DNA from: Actinomycetes bacterium
Lineage (GTDB): Bacteria > Actinomycetota > Acidimicrobiia > Acidimicrobiales > Acidimicrobiaceae
Assembly: GCA_021841935.1 (NCBI GenBank)
Contig: JAKCDL010000001.1
Location: forward strand, 195,679-259,678
Direction: 5' to 3'
DNA length: 64,000 nucleotides
Made by a program: the position numbers and the translations under genes. Each line of letters begins with the position of its first letter. Positions within the stretch are counted from its first letter, which is position 1. Shown here piece after piece: positions 9,284-17,247 of this stretch. Under the pieces are notes generated by a model that saw only the letters and a program-made list of their open reading frames with translations, was not told where the DNA came from and did not search any database.

Positions 9284-11093
9284 TACTCTAAGTTACTAGA
9301 CCACCAAGGCCAAGAGTTACATTTTCGAACCCTCTCTCAATAGGTAGTGACACAATGAATTTGTCGCGGTAAATCAAAATCTGATAGATGAAATTCTTGG
9401 GATAGTCCGACCCTAGGATGACACCCTTTCGGCGAATCAGGGCAGTGCCACTCGAGATATTTTGCATCGCCCCTTCTAAAACACATTTAAGAATTAGGAG
9501 TCGACTTTAACCTCCTGGATTTAATCGAGTTGACGCAACTCAGATACGAAAATCTTCTTTCTCAGTTTCGGCTTAGATATGTTCCGCTCTTTTCCAATCT
9601 GGATCGCAATCTAAAAGCATAGAGAGAGTAATTAAACGGCTACGAAAGGCAAAAAGACACTTTACTTCTCGCAAGAGTCACTCAACTTATGGTTGGTTGA
9701 AGCAAAGGCGGATGCAACGCTTGCGTTTTCCGGTGGACTCGTTCCTAAATTTATGCTTTATTAATCAACTTCTGGAACGCCAGTAAGTACCACTGGACTG
9801 AATGGACCGCACCATTTCAGAGTAGTTATTGCACACCGCATGAGCACTAGTGTGCTCAGCGAAAATGTAGCACGTCTAATCTTCGCCGCCCTCGTAATTC
9901 TACAGATCACTGTTGTGGTTTCCCTATATCGGTCCCCCAGCCACTTAAGGAGTGCACCGCTTGAATCTTAACTGCGTTTGGCTATATTCCAGAAAAAGGG
10001 ACTAATGGATTCAGATATTTCTACGAGCATCGGCGGCACTGTTGGGTAGATTAGTTGCGTCAAGCGCGGTGGAAGCATATGCGTAGAGTGTTCCCAGGCG
10101 ATAATCGCTCACTAAAATCAGGAATAATTGAAGCGCATTTCAACGGTCAAACATAAATGGCAAGGAGTGACGATCTTCACACCTACGACCAGACCATTCT
10201 GCCGCGCGCCCGACGTTTCCGCGGACGACATCGCCAATAAGCGGCACGTTAACGAACTTGTTGCCCGGCATGGCATCCGCTAAAATTCTAATGGAGCCAA
10301 TTGTAGTTATGAAAACGAACGATCGCCTGAATTCAACACGGTCAAATACAGATCCTGGTCGGAAAAGTAATGAGCAGAGTGGCTCAGCGAGGGGATCCTC
10401 TGGTTCGGCGATCTTACGAAGGCGAACACAAACATCCTAGAAAGCGCCAACAGCTTTGCGGAGTCCAAACACCTCAAGCGAGTCCGGAATGAACGCGGCG
10501 GTCAATGTGCACTGAGTGGTGAACCGGAAGTGAAGATGCGCCAACGGGAAGAAACCAAACACTAGCGCTGCGCAGATCCCATCGCTGAAATCGTCGAAAG
10601 CGTCGTCGGCACCTCAGCGACGCTAGATTCGCTCAAATTCGAGATCAACCAAATGATGTCGACGGGGCCGACTTGCCAAGAATGACCGTACGACCCAGTG
10701 AGGCACAGCGACTGATTGGGCGGCACCACCGATCATGTTCTCGGCCCGGGCCGGTCGGATGCATTTGGTCGCCTAGGTCAACGAAGTGGAATTCTCAGCA
10801 GATACAACCGGTTATGGTTGGGGGATGGGTTGGTTATCTGGCTCGAACTACCGATCAGAGCGCCAACCTCGACATCGAGTTAGTCGAGGACTTCGATCCA
10901 CCTTCTCACTGCAATCGGAACGGTATATCCTCATTGGTCACTGGGTAGCCGCCCATGTCAGCTCATAGCAATGTCGGCTCAAACTTCATCCCGGCACGAT
11001 GTCGTTCACTCCTCGGGTCGCCTCCAGTGCGATGAATTGACATTCATTCTGGCCGGGTCTATGGGATCAGCCAAATAACAACAACCTTGGTAG
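9284..11093. other. Gene-poor region leading into a decayed island
   Basis: About 1.8 kb without a supported gene. The left part (to about 10140) is AT-richer and holds only a candidate 43-codon membrane ORF at 9840. From about 10140 rightwards the DNA is visibly richer in GC. Short open stretches there look protein-like but lack starts and are interrupted, for example a plus-strand stretch near 10565-10675. They read as remnants of genes that cannot be identified. Confidence 0.5.
9840..9971 (+). CDS. Candidate 43-residue small membrane protein
   Basis: ATG at 9840 opens a 43-codon frame ending with TAA at 9969-9971. A central stretch (about residues 11-31) is strongly hydrophobic, with a basic residue on each side, as in single-span small membrane proteins. 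No good ribosome-binding site precedes it and there are no neighbours to support it, so this is only a candidate. Confidence 0.25.
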   Translation: MSTSVLSENVARLIFAALVILQITVVVSLYRSPSHLRSAPLES

Positions 11094-11327
11094 GTAGGAC
11101 ATAGCAGTGCGTTTCAAACCCGGGATTCAGGAGCGGATCGCCTCGTTGATCTGAACCAGCGGATCGAACAGAAGATTCGCCACGGTCGGGAAAGAGATAG
11201 CAAGTTCATTGCGCACAACGACGATAAGTCGAGCGACCGGGCCCACTTCGAAGCAGCAGATGCAGCTATGTGTACTCTTCTAGTAGGACGAAACTCCGTG
11301 ACTCGGCAACGCTACGCTTCTTTATGA
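11094..11327 (+). pseudogene. Gene fragment with a possible HEPN-type motif
   Basis: An open plus-strand stretch of 77 codons lies between stop codons at 11091 and 11325 and has no evident start. It encodes a charged, helical-looking segment including IEQKIRHGRERDSKFIAHND, in which R-x6-H fits the R-x4-6-H motif of HEPN ribonuclease domains, followed by an AADAA helix. A second protein-like stretch continues in another frame to about 11458, which suggests frameshift decay. Together with the HsdR remnant and the Mrr gene downstream, this is consistent with a decayed defence cluster. The HEPN assignment is tentative. Confidence 0.3.
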
Positions 11328-11630
11328 AGGTCGTTTGCGATATGCCTGATCGATACGCCGTTTATTTTGAGAATTCACCTCGATATGTTGGCGTGTCGAT
11401 GCATTCAATAGGTAGCGTCTCGTACGAGCCGGCTGGTCCCGGTGCGTCAGATGCCTAGAACAGTAAGTTGCCACTGCAGTCGTCACTCAGTGGCAGCGAC
11501 ACGGTGGAGGTGGCTCGCTAGCAGCTATGGATCTCGATATATTTTGGAATGTCGGTTGCGGCTCAGATCAAGACTAACCAGAGTGACAGGCGAGTTCCGC
11601 TGATTAATGGTGCATCAATGAAGGATAAGA

Positions 11631-12047
11631 ATGAAGAGTAAAGCGACGACACGCATCCGTCTGATCGACTCGAAGCTATGGACTGCGAGATGGTCGGCCT
11701 CGGACTACGCACCGGCGCCGGCAGAAGCACCCCTGCGGCCGTCGGCTGTCCGAGAGTTGTCGACGAGTTCTGGCCCTGCCGACTTTGCGTCGACAAACGA
11801 TTCTGCTGTGCACGGTATGTTTGGCGCCGATAAGGTCACTTTCGGTCTCCCGGGCGCATTGACTCAGGCAGAGAGCTACTCGCGCGGCATTCCTTCAACG
11901 CCGACAATCCGCGGAGAGTTCGGCGTGCCGTTCCTTTTATCGACCAACGGCGAACAAATTCTTGCGCGAGTGGGCGCTATATCCGGACTTCTAGACGGCT
12001 TAGGGAATGTATTTCTTGCTATTGCGTTCCAGGAAGAACTCTCGTGA
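11631..12047 (+). pseudogene. Degenerate N-terminal nuclease domain of type I restriction subunit HsdR
   Basis: Open frame of 138 codons. It begins TTRIRLIDSKL, like the HsdR opening 'TR..LID..L..AGW', then has TSSGPADFAS, GALTQAESYSRG and GVPFLLSTNGEQI. These match in order the HsdR_N elements around PADYAL, the catalytic strand, LTQAERYSRG and VPFLY-TNGE. The catalytic strand, normally G-V-V-E-A-K-K, reads GMFGADK, so the E-x-K residues of the PD-(D/E)xK nuclease are lost. The helicase and translocase parts (most of a roughly 1000-residue protein) are missing. Its stop overlaps the start of the Mrr-like gene (GTGA), so translation of this remnant could still be coupled to that gene. It could instead be a repurposed small protein. 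Confidence 0.6.
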
Positions 12048-12643
12048 GCGATGGAATGAGCGGTGAAACAAACCATGAAGATGTCGCGGACCGGTGGCCG
12101 ACGTTTACGCTAAGCCCAGGCGAATACGAACGCGCAGTAGCTGATCTTGTTCAGGACTCAGGCCACGAAATTACTGACTGGCAGGTTACACTACTTGATC
12201 AAGTCGAAGGGGTTGACGGGACGTATGTAATCGACGTGACCGTGCGCTTTAGACTGATGGGCGCCGACTTTCTCATGCTTTTTGAATGCAAGAGACATGC
12301 CTCGCCGGTAAAGCGCCAACACTTGCAAGTGTTGGCGGAAAAGATGCAATCAAATGGGGCGCACAAGGGTGTAGTAGTGGCTGCCACTGGATTCCAGCGC
12401 GGGGCGTTAGAGTATGCCAGAATACACGGGGTCGCGTGCGTCCGCCTATTAGACGGAGCATGGATGCATGAGTCGCGTGACTCAAAATCGGATACTCGAC
12501 GGACGACCGGAACCTATGTGGCTTACTCTAATGAACTTTTCGAGCGTGGATATAGCAACACGCTACTTACCAAGCAGCAAGGGTATGTGCGAGAACTGTT
12601 GTTCGGAACATTTCAGGAAGCGCGGCAAAAGGATCACGACTAG
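12044..12643 (+). CDS. Mrr-like restriction endonuclease domain protein
   Basis: Protein of 199 residues with a type IV restriction (Mrr-family) PD-(D/E)xK nuclease fold. D64 and the E81-C-K83 pair in LFECKRH form the likely metal-binding site. LQVLAEK and HKGVVVAATGFQRGALEYA follow, the conserved order in Mrr_cat domains. Such enzymes cut foreign, often modified, DNA. The start is GTG at 12044, overlapping the stop of the HsdR remnant; ATG at 12056 is an alternative. All nuclease motifs look intact, unlike its decayed surroundings. No partner methylase, specificity subunit or N-terminal modified-base-binding domain is visible nearby, so its activity alone is uncertain. Base composition is richer in GC than the housekeeping genes. 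Confidence 0.8.
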   Translation: MSDGMSGETNHEDVADRWPTFTLSPGEYERAVADLVQDSGHEITDWQVTLLDQVEGVDGTYVIDVTVRFRLMGADFLMLFECKRHASPVKRQHLQVLAEKMQSNGAHKGVVVAATGFQRGALEYARIHGVACVRLLDGAWMHESRDSKSDTRRTTGTYVAYSNELFERGYSNTLLTKQQGYVRELLFGTFQEARQKDHD

Positions 12644-13569
12644 GCGGGGCCTTTGATGACAAGAAGGCGCAAATTGCATATCACGCGTGCGCATGACATA
12701 GCGGTGCGTTCGAATGAACTCCGATAGGCCTATATTGGTGTCGACCGCTAAATCCTCCCGACATCGGGTTTCCATCGTCGAAGGTGCGTGACCTTACTGT
12801 GATACATGCGCCGTTCGCTGTTGTTTTTGAAGGCGTCCACGTCCTGCCAATATATGCGTGAGCCACCAAGGCACACGTCATCGACAAGTTCTAGAGGCTT
12901 GCTTCTTTTAGCATTGACGAGAATCTGGTTGGCGTCGCTTTCTCCCGCCATTGCAGCACGACCCAAGAATTGCACCCTGCCTCGCCGATTGCTCACGGCT
13001 CGCAGGGACAGGCCCGTCACTCGAGGAATTGCTGAGCCGCCGAACTAGATTCCGGCACCACTCCCGCGTGAATACTCGGCTGCTGCTTTCTGCGAGAGTT
13101 CGGGGCTAAAGTATGTTCGCGCGGACCAAAGTCCGAGATTTGGAGTCGGAATCGAACCTGCCGAAGCAGATCTTTGAAAAATACGCTTCGTACTGTACAC
13201 TGCGGCACCTATTAAAAGAGTCCATCAATGCCTTGACCGCAATCTCCGGGAACAACACCCTGCATTCCTCGGAAGAGCCGATAGTGTTCCGTCCTCGTCG
13301 ATCGTGAAGCCAGGAGCTCTCTAAGCGGCAGTATTCTCGGAACAGGTCCGAAAGCTCGAAGCCACAGGCGTTCAAATCACGGGTTATACGGAGTTCCGCA
13401 CTTTCTTGTCGATGCTTGAGCTTGGGCCAAGGCAATCCTTACGCTGAACCCGCTCCTACTAGATGCCAATAACAACAAAGGTGTCGTTGATTACAAGAGC
13501 CCACTCGTCACCGCATCGACATCATTTGGCAAGTCCATTGTCGGCGAACTTGCAGCACAACGCGGTATC
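12644..13569. other. Decayed island DNA between Mrr gene and recombinase remnant
   Basis: About 0.9 kb with no supported intact gene. Protein-like stretches occur on both strands but are short and interrupted. One on the plus strand, near 13335-13440, contains LEATGVQITGYTEFRTFL and ends at a stop. A minus-strand frame at 12748-13020 is listed separately as a weak candidate. The pattern suggests several truncated accessory genes joined by deletion. Confidence 0.45.
12748..13020 (-). CDS. Hypothetical protein, doubtful
   Basis: A 90-codon minus-strand frame (GTG start) with a plausible amino-acid mix, including LELVDDVCLGGSRIYWQDVDAF. No family is recognised, no ribosome-binding site stands out, and the surroundings are decayed, so it may be a fragment or chance ORF. 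Confidence 0.25.
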   Translation of the reverse strand: MTGLSLRAVSNRRGRVQFLGRAAMAGESDANQILVNAKRSKPLELVDDVCLGGSRIYWQDVDAFKNNSERRMYHSKVTHLRRWKPDVGRI

Positions 13570-13974
13570 GTGGACCGCAAGCAGATGGAGATTCTACAGA
13601 TCGAACTTGGAGCCCAGCGCCAAAAGCTGCTGTATGCGCACTATGCGGGGGCGATACCGATCGATCTGTTGAAGAGCGAGCAGGCCCGGATCGCCACTCA
13701 GCTCAACCGGATCCACGAGCAGCTCACAGCCGCTGATGCCGACTTCGAACAGGCACGCTCGATGCTATCGGACACCTTGGATCTGACCAGGGACTGCCAC
13801 AGTGCATACATGCAGGCCGATGACAACACGAGACGGCTCTTCAACCAGGCGTTCTTCGCTAAGATCTACATTGACGAAGACGACGAGACCAGGGAACGGA
13901 GCGTTCGAGTCGACTACAACGAGCCCTTCGACCACCTGCTCTCACGGCTTGTTCCCGCCCGGGCGCATCATTAA
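13570..13974 (+). pseudogene. C-terminal fragment of a serine site-specific recombinase
   Basis: The frame encodes 134 residues that match the end of large serine recombinases. A coiled-coil-like helix contains QRQKLLYAHYAGAIPIDLLK, then RIATQLNRIHEQL, then RRLFNQAFFAKIYIDEDDE. The catalytic resolvase domain and the DNA-binding recombinase domain (about 300-400 residues) are absent, and the open frame extends only to a stop at 13417-13419. The N-terminal stretch upstream of GTG 13570 is unrelated in appearance, so this is a truncated remnant. It ends about 100 bp from tRNA-Ala, which fits an old integrated element next to a tRNA gene. Confidence 0.75.
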
Positions 13975-14074
13975 CTTAAGACAAAGAAAAGCGCTCATCC
14001 AGTTGCACCGAAGGGTGGGTCTGAGGCCAGAACCGAGGGCACCGAGGGGGTGCAGGGCTATCATACGGATACTT

Positions 14075-14150
14075 TGGTGGAGGTGAGCGGACTCGAACCG
14101 CCGACTTCTACGATGCGAACGTAGCGCTCTTCCAGCTGAGCTACACCCCC
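14075..14150 (-). tRNA. tRNA-Ala (anticodon CGC)
   Basis: A 76-nt cloverleaf on the minus strand. The acceptor GGGGGUG pairs with CACCUCC and includes the G3:U70 pair that marks alanine tRNAs. The anticodon stem CUACG/CGUAG encloses the loop UUCGCAU, giving anticodon CGC (codon GCG). The T-loop is GGUUCGAGUCC, the discriminator is A, and the 3' CCA is encoded. The gene forms the right boundary of the decayed island. Confidence 0.97.
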
Positions 14151-14255
14151 GTAATACTTACTGAGTCTAGTGTGACCGAGCAAAGGGTAGCCACAAGTCA
14201 GTCAAATTCAATCCACCCAACGTTCAACAATTGAGCGGCGAGCAATATATCTGCG

Positions 14256-14930
14256 CTAGCGATAGTTCGCAACTCTAGCTCTCTCATAACCACCTATGAA
14301 ATCGTTGGCCTTAGCCTCGAGAACTGGTTGATCGTACCGACCCCCTTGCACCATGGTTGGGTGGTGGCGAGATATGCCGTAGCTCTTCGTCGCCATATCT
14401 CGCATGCCCGCTGTTGCAAAGAGGGCAAGGATGTAGGCACCAAGGAGCGATAGCGTAAGCAGCGCAAGAAGGCTCGCAGCCGCGACAAAAAGAGAGAGCA
14501 GCCCCGACACTACAAATGCAACAACTAAGAGTGCAAGGATTTGGCGACGTCTATGAACTGCATTTGACGGCATTGGGAAGCTCTTCGTACTGCTACCTCT
14601 GATCGCATCAGCGCCATGTGTTATGTGATGCCCCTTTGCCAACCTGAGCTTTTCCCTCGACTTGGTGGCAGTGACAGTAGTGCCATTCGAAGAAATGGCT
14701 ACCGTCGTCCTAGTACGCTCAAGAACCATCAGTTGGCTTCGAAATCTATTTACAGATAGCTCTACGGTTCCGGTCACGTATCTATAAACGCCAACCGAAG
14801 AGATAAGGAAAGCCCAGACAGCTAATACGATTACAACAGCCATAACGAGCTCCTCGCCATCCATCGCGGGAATTACATCAATGTATTTTATCAGCCAATC
14901 CGAAAGATTGCTAGCAGTAACTTGCTTCAA
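14256..14930 (-). CDS. Hypothetical membrane protein, divergent from marR
   Basis: Protein of 224 residues with one hydrophobic helix near 28-50 and a helical pair near 130-175. A basic, Ser/Thr-rich cytoplasmic loop lies between them and a polar C-terminal tail follows. No family is recognised. The longest frame starts with TTG at 14930, at the edge of the palindrome shared with the marR promoter; M23 (ATG near 14864) is an alternative. No good ribosome site precedes either, so the transcript may be leaderless. Its first codons lie within the segment duplicated at 20698-20707 and 20713-21466. Divergent pairing with a MarR regulator commonly means that MarR represses the membrane gene, which is an inference here. 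Confidence 0.6.
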   Translation of the reverse strand: MKQVTASNLSDWLIKYIDVIPAMDGEELVMAVVIVLAVWAFLISSVGVYRYVTGTVELSVNRFRSQLMVLERTRTTVAISSNGTTVTATKSREKLRLAKGHHITHGADAIRGSSTKSFPMPSNAVHRRRQILALLVVAFVVSGLLSLFVAAASLLALLTLSLLGAYILALFATAGMRDMATKSYGISRHHPTMVQGGRYDQPVLEAKANDFIGGYERARVANYR

Positions 14931-14959
14931 AAAGATCTTAAAGTTTTCAAGTGATCTTT
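14931..14959. promoter_or_regulatory. Palindromic operator candidate for MarR (copy 1)
   Basis: The arms AAAGATC (14931-14937) and GATCTTT (14953-14959) flank an inner imperfect palindrome, CTTAAAGTTTTCAAG. It lies between the divergent membrane gene and marR, as expected for an autoregulatory MarR site. The same sequence is at 20721-20749. Confidence 0.5.
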
Positions 14960-15048
14960 GAGTAGAGTCGATGCTCTTTTACAGGAAGTTGGACCTCTGG
15001 CATATGGAGAGTCAAATTATCGACTAGAAGGCATGGAGGCTTTCGATC

Positions 15049-15552
15049 ATGAAATTACATCAAGTACCAACAGAGCAAGAGATTGTTACTTGGAGGGCAT
15101 TCCTAAGGGCAAATCTGCTCCTTGAAGCCTATCTAGATGCTGGTCTTCAAAGTGAAATTGGAGTAACTCACAGTGGCTTTTTAGTCATGACTCTTCTGTA
15201 TGAAGAGGGAGAAGAAGGCTTATCGATGACAGATATTGCTGCTCTAACTCAGTTCTCTAGGAGTCGACTATCACATCTAATCTCACGCCTTGAAGAAGAT
15301 AAGTATGTCGTTAGGAAGTCTTCTACCTTTGACCGTAGGAGCCAGATTGCACTTCTAACACTTGCGGGCAAGAAGACAGTAGAGATTGCTACTCCGTACT
15401 ACCACTCAATCCTTAGGGACCTCTTTTTAGATCGTATGTCTAATCAAGAGCTAAACACCATTCAAAAGTTCATGGTTTCAATTGTGAACAATACCGGCAA
15501 GATGGTAAATGAACTAGATCGAGATCGCCCTACTCGAGAGATTGCTATCTAA
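15049..15552 (+). CDS. MarR-family transcriptional regulator (copy 1)
   Basis: Winged-helix regulator of 167 residues. Helices for dimerisation flank a central DNA-binding region (about 60-110): LSMTDIAALTQFSRSRLSHLISRLEEDKYV is the recognition-helix part, and DRRSQIALLTLAG is the wing with the conserved DxR. The ATG at 15049 is preceded by GGAGG. The protein is identical to the one encoded at 20839-21342. It probably represses itself and the divergent membrane protein through the palindrome upstream, perhaps released by a small aromatic ligand as in other MarR proteins; both points are inferred. Confidence 0.93.
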   Translation: MKLHQVPTEQEIVTWRAFLRANLLLEAYLDAGLQSEIGVTHSGFLVMTLLYEEGEEGLSMTDIAALTQFSRSRLSHLISRLEEDKYVVRKSSTFDRRSQIALLTLAGKKTVEIATPYYHSILRDLFLDRMSNQELNTIQKFMVSIVNNTGKMVNELDRDRPTREIAI

Positions 15553-15563
15553 GAGATAGCAAT
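15541..15563 (+). repeat. Hairpin overlapping marR stop codon (copy 1)
   Basis: ATTGCTATCT and AGATAGCAAT form a perfect 10-bp stem with the 3-nt loop AAG, and the TAA stop lies across the loop. It stands just before a longer hairpin at 15581-15619. The same structure recurs at 21331-21353. Confidence 0.75.
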
Positions 15564-15580
15564 CTATAATGACTCTTACC

Positions 15581-15619
15581 GGCATACCCCATCGAAGCAC
15601 CGCTTCGATGGGGTATGCC
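15581..15619 (+). terminator. Perfect 18-bp hairpin after marR (copy 1)
   Basis: GGCATACCCCATCGAAGC (15581-15598) and its exact complement at 15602-15619 enclose the loop ACC. It is very stable and lies 30 bp after marR. It is probably a transcript end or stability element, although only CTTAATT follows rather than a T-run. In copy 2 one base of the left arm differs (21372). Confidence 0.6.
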
Positions 15620-15676
15620 TTAATTGCGTCACAGGCTCGTATCGCTAGCTTCGATACTGTACGTGGGTTGGAATGG

Positions 15677-16534
15677 AGCGACTGCACGATAACAGAGTGA
15701 GTTGTTCCTTAGCTGACGTAGCCGATTTATAAGAGCACTTTGCCGAAAACTGATTTGCGAACAAAGGTATTTTTACTCCCCTAAATAGCTCGTGGCCGGC
15801 CCCCTTGCTAGTTGCATGGGTTGTCCGCAACCAAAGAAGAGCTCCCTCGCCTTGATTTCTAAGAAAGTCCCACTTGAGTTTGAAGGGATTTAGCCAGATC
15901 GATAAAGTGCTGAACTTGACGCAAAGAGACCGATTCGAAAGCGTAGAGGCTAAAAGCAAATGGTTAGGTTGAGAAGGATTCAAATAGAGAGTGGACAAGC
16001 AACCGAGGCTCAAAAAAGCAGCGTCATCGATGATTCAAATCTAATCGTACAAACGGCAAGTTTTGAAAGAGTTCGCGGCAGCTAAACAGAAATCACGAGC
16101 GAGCAGATATCTTGACCGAATCTTCTCCCTACTGTCGGGCTCGATGAGAAAAATCCGGACAACTAACGGCATCGGGAGAGCTCAAGTGACTCTTGGGACA
16201 AATAATTTGCCTGTTCAAAAATTAAATTCAAAGACAACTAAAGAAGTTACAAGAGCGGTAGGCCGAGAGACGACCGGAAGAAAATTGCGCTCACAGGCTA
16301 CCATAGGAGTCAATTCCCAGCGTTGATGTAACCGACAATAAAACGTCGTCTCTTTGGTTAACAATCGCTCAACGATCCGTTAATTCTCGAAGTACAGATG
16401 CAAGGGCTTAATACTCGAAATGTAACATATATCTTCAAACGCCCTATTCGATTATCCAAGATCGCGGACTTTGATGTTCGTCTTGGGGATGACGATCATG
16501 GCTAGTTGCACAAATAGAAGATGAAGAGTCGTTA
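15677..16534. other. Intergenic region, no supported gene
   Basis: About 0.86 kb between marR copy 1 and the second response regulator. A 122-codon minus-strand frame (TTG start at 16013) and an 87-codon basic plus-strand frame (TTG start at 16063) cross it, but neither resembles a family or has a ribosome site. The promoter of the two-component operon should lie near 16430-16530. Confidence 0.5.
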
Positions 16535-17233
16535 ATGACAGAATTAGCCTCGCAACCGAAGATACTTTTTGTCGAGGACGACGCAGAGCTTGCAGCCTCA
16601 GTGGCACAATTTCTCACCGAGAATAACTTCCAAGTTGACAGTTGCTGCAGCTATGAAAGAGCGGTATCGATTTTAGAGTCGAGCGATATTTCAGCGGCAA
16701 TTGTCGACGTTATGTTGCCATCGAATAGTGGCCTCGAGCTCTGCTCATTCATAACATCGAAGTTTCCTACCATCCCTGTCATAATTGTCACTGCCTTATC
16801 GAGCGAGCGCGATCGACTTTCTGGATTTGAGGCCGGCTCTGACGATTATCTCGTGAAGCCCTTCTTGCTGTCGGAACTACTTGCACGGGTTCGAGTATTG
16901 ATTAGAAGAAGCAGAAGTACAACCTCAATCTCGACATTGAAGTTTGCAAACGTCGAGATTGATACGGTTCAAAACATCGCTTTCGTCAACGGCAACGAAG
17001 TAAGGCTCACTCTACGTGAGATACAAATTGCTAGCACTTTGATTCGCCGGGCGGGCATCGTAATATCGCGATCCACTTTGATTGCCGAAGTTTGGAACAA
17101 CGATGTGACTATCTCACCAAATAATGTTGACCAGTACATCAGAAGGCTCAGAGCCAAATTGTGCACAATAGACAGCAACTGCGAGATAGAGACTATTCAT
17201 GGCATAGGCTACCGAATTAAATTAGCTAGCTAG
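16535..17233 (+). CDS. OmpR-family response regulator
   Basis: Regulator of 232 residues with a receiver domain (acidic pair D15/D16, phosphoacceptor D58 in VDVMLP, T86, K108 in VKPF) and a C-terminal OmpR/PhoB winged helix ending ETIHGIGYRIK. It lies 14 bp before its kinase gene and forms a two-gene operon with it. It is a paralogue of the regulator at 484-1251, and the kinases are also alike. The target genes are unknown; the LCP gene that follows in the same direction is one possibility. Confidence 0.93.
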   Translation: MTELASQPKILFVEDDAELAASVAQFLTENNFQVDSCCSYERAVSILESSDISAAIVDVMLPSNSGLELCSFITSKFPTIPVIIVTALSSERDRLSGFEAGSDDYLVKPFLLSELLARVRVLIRRSRSTTSISTLKFANVEIDTVQNIAFVNGNEVRLTLREIQIASTLIRRAGIVISRSTLIAEVWNNDVTISPNNVDQYIRRLRAKLCTIDSNCEIETIHGIGYRIKLAS

Positions 17234-17247
17234 CGTAGGGTTTACCA

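Larger units (their letters stand above)
14923..15676. repeat. Direct repeat copy 1 (754 bp, carries marR)
   Basis: Near-identical to 20713-21466 at a constant offset of 5790 bp. Five differences were seen: 14982, 15582, 15640, 15642 and 15663. On the left the similarity reaches back to 14895 (CCAATCCGAA, also at 20698), with a 13-nt stretch here that copy 2 lacks. It contains the palindromic operator candidate, the whole marR gene and two downstream hairpins, plus the first codons of the divergent membrane gene. No transposase or terminal inverted repeat is visible. This copy is probably the original, because its left end continues into an intact gene. Confidence 0.97.

Noticed and set aside
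11503-11512. GGTGGAGGTG matching the 3' part of tRNA-Ala, as a possible attachment-site copy
   Set aside because: Only 10 bases match; too short to support an att site.
13118-13150. Minus-strand GGTTCGATTCC resembling a tRNA T-arm
   Set aside because: The flanking stem pairs poorly, and no acceptor, anticodon or D-arm could be folded around it.
15645-16013. 122-codon minus-strand frame partly inside repeat copy 1
   Set aside because: TTG start, no ribosome site, no family, and its C-terminal end depends on repeat sequence.
16063-16326. 87-codon basic plus-strand frame
   Set aside because: TTG start without a ribosome site and no recognisable domain; not enough to call a gene.
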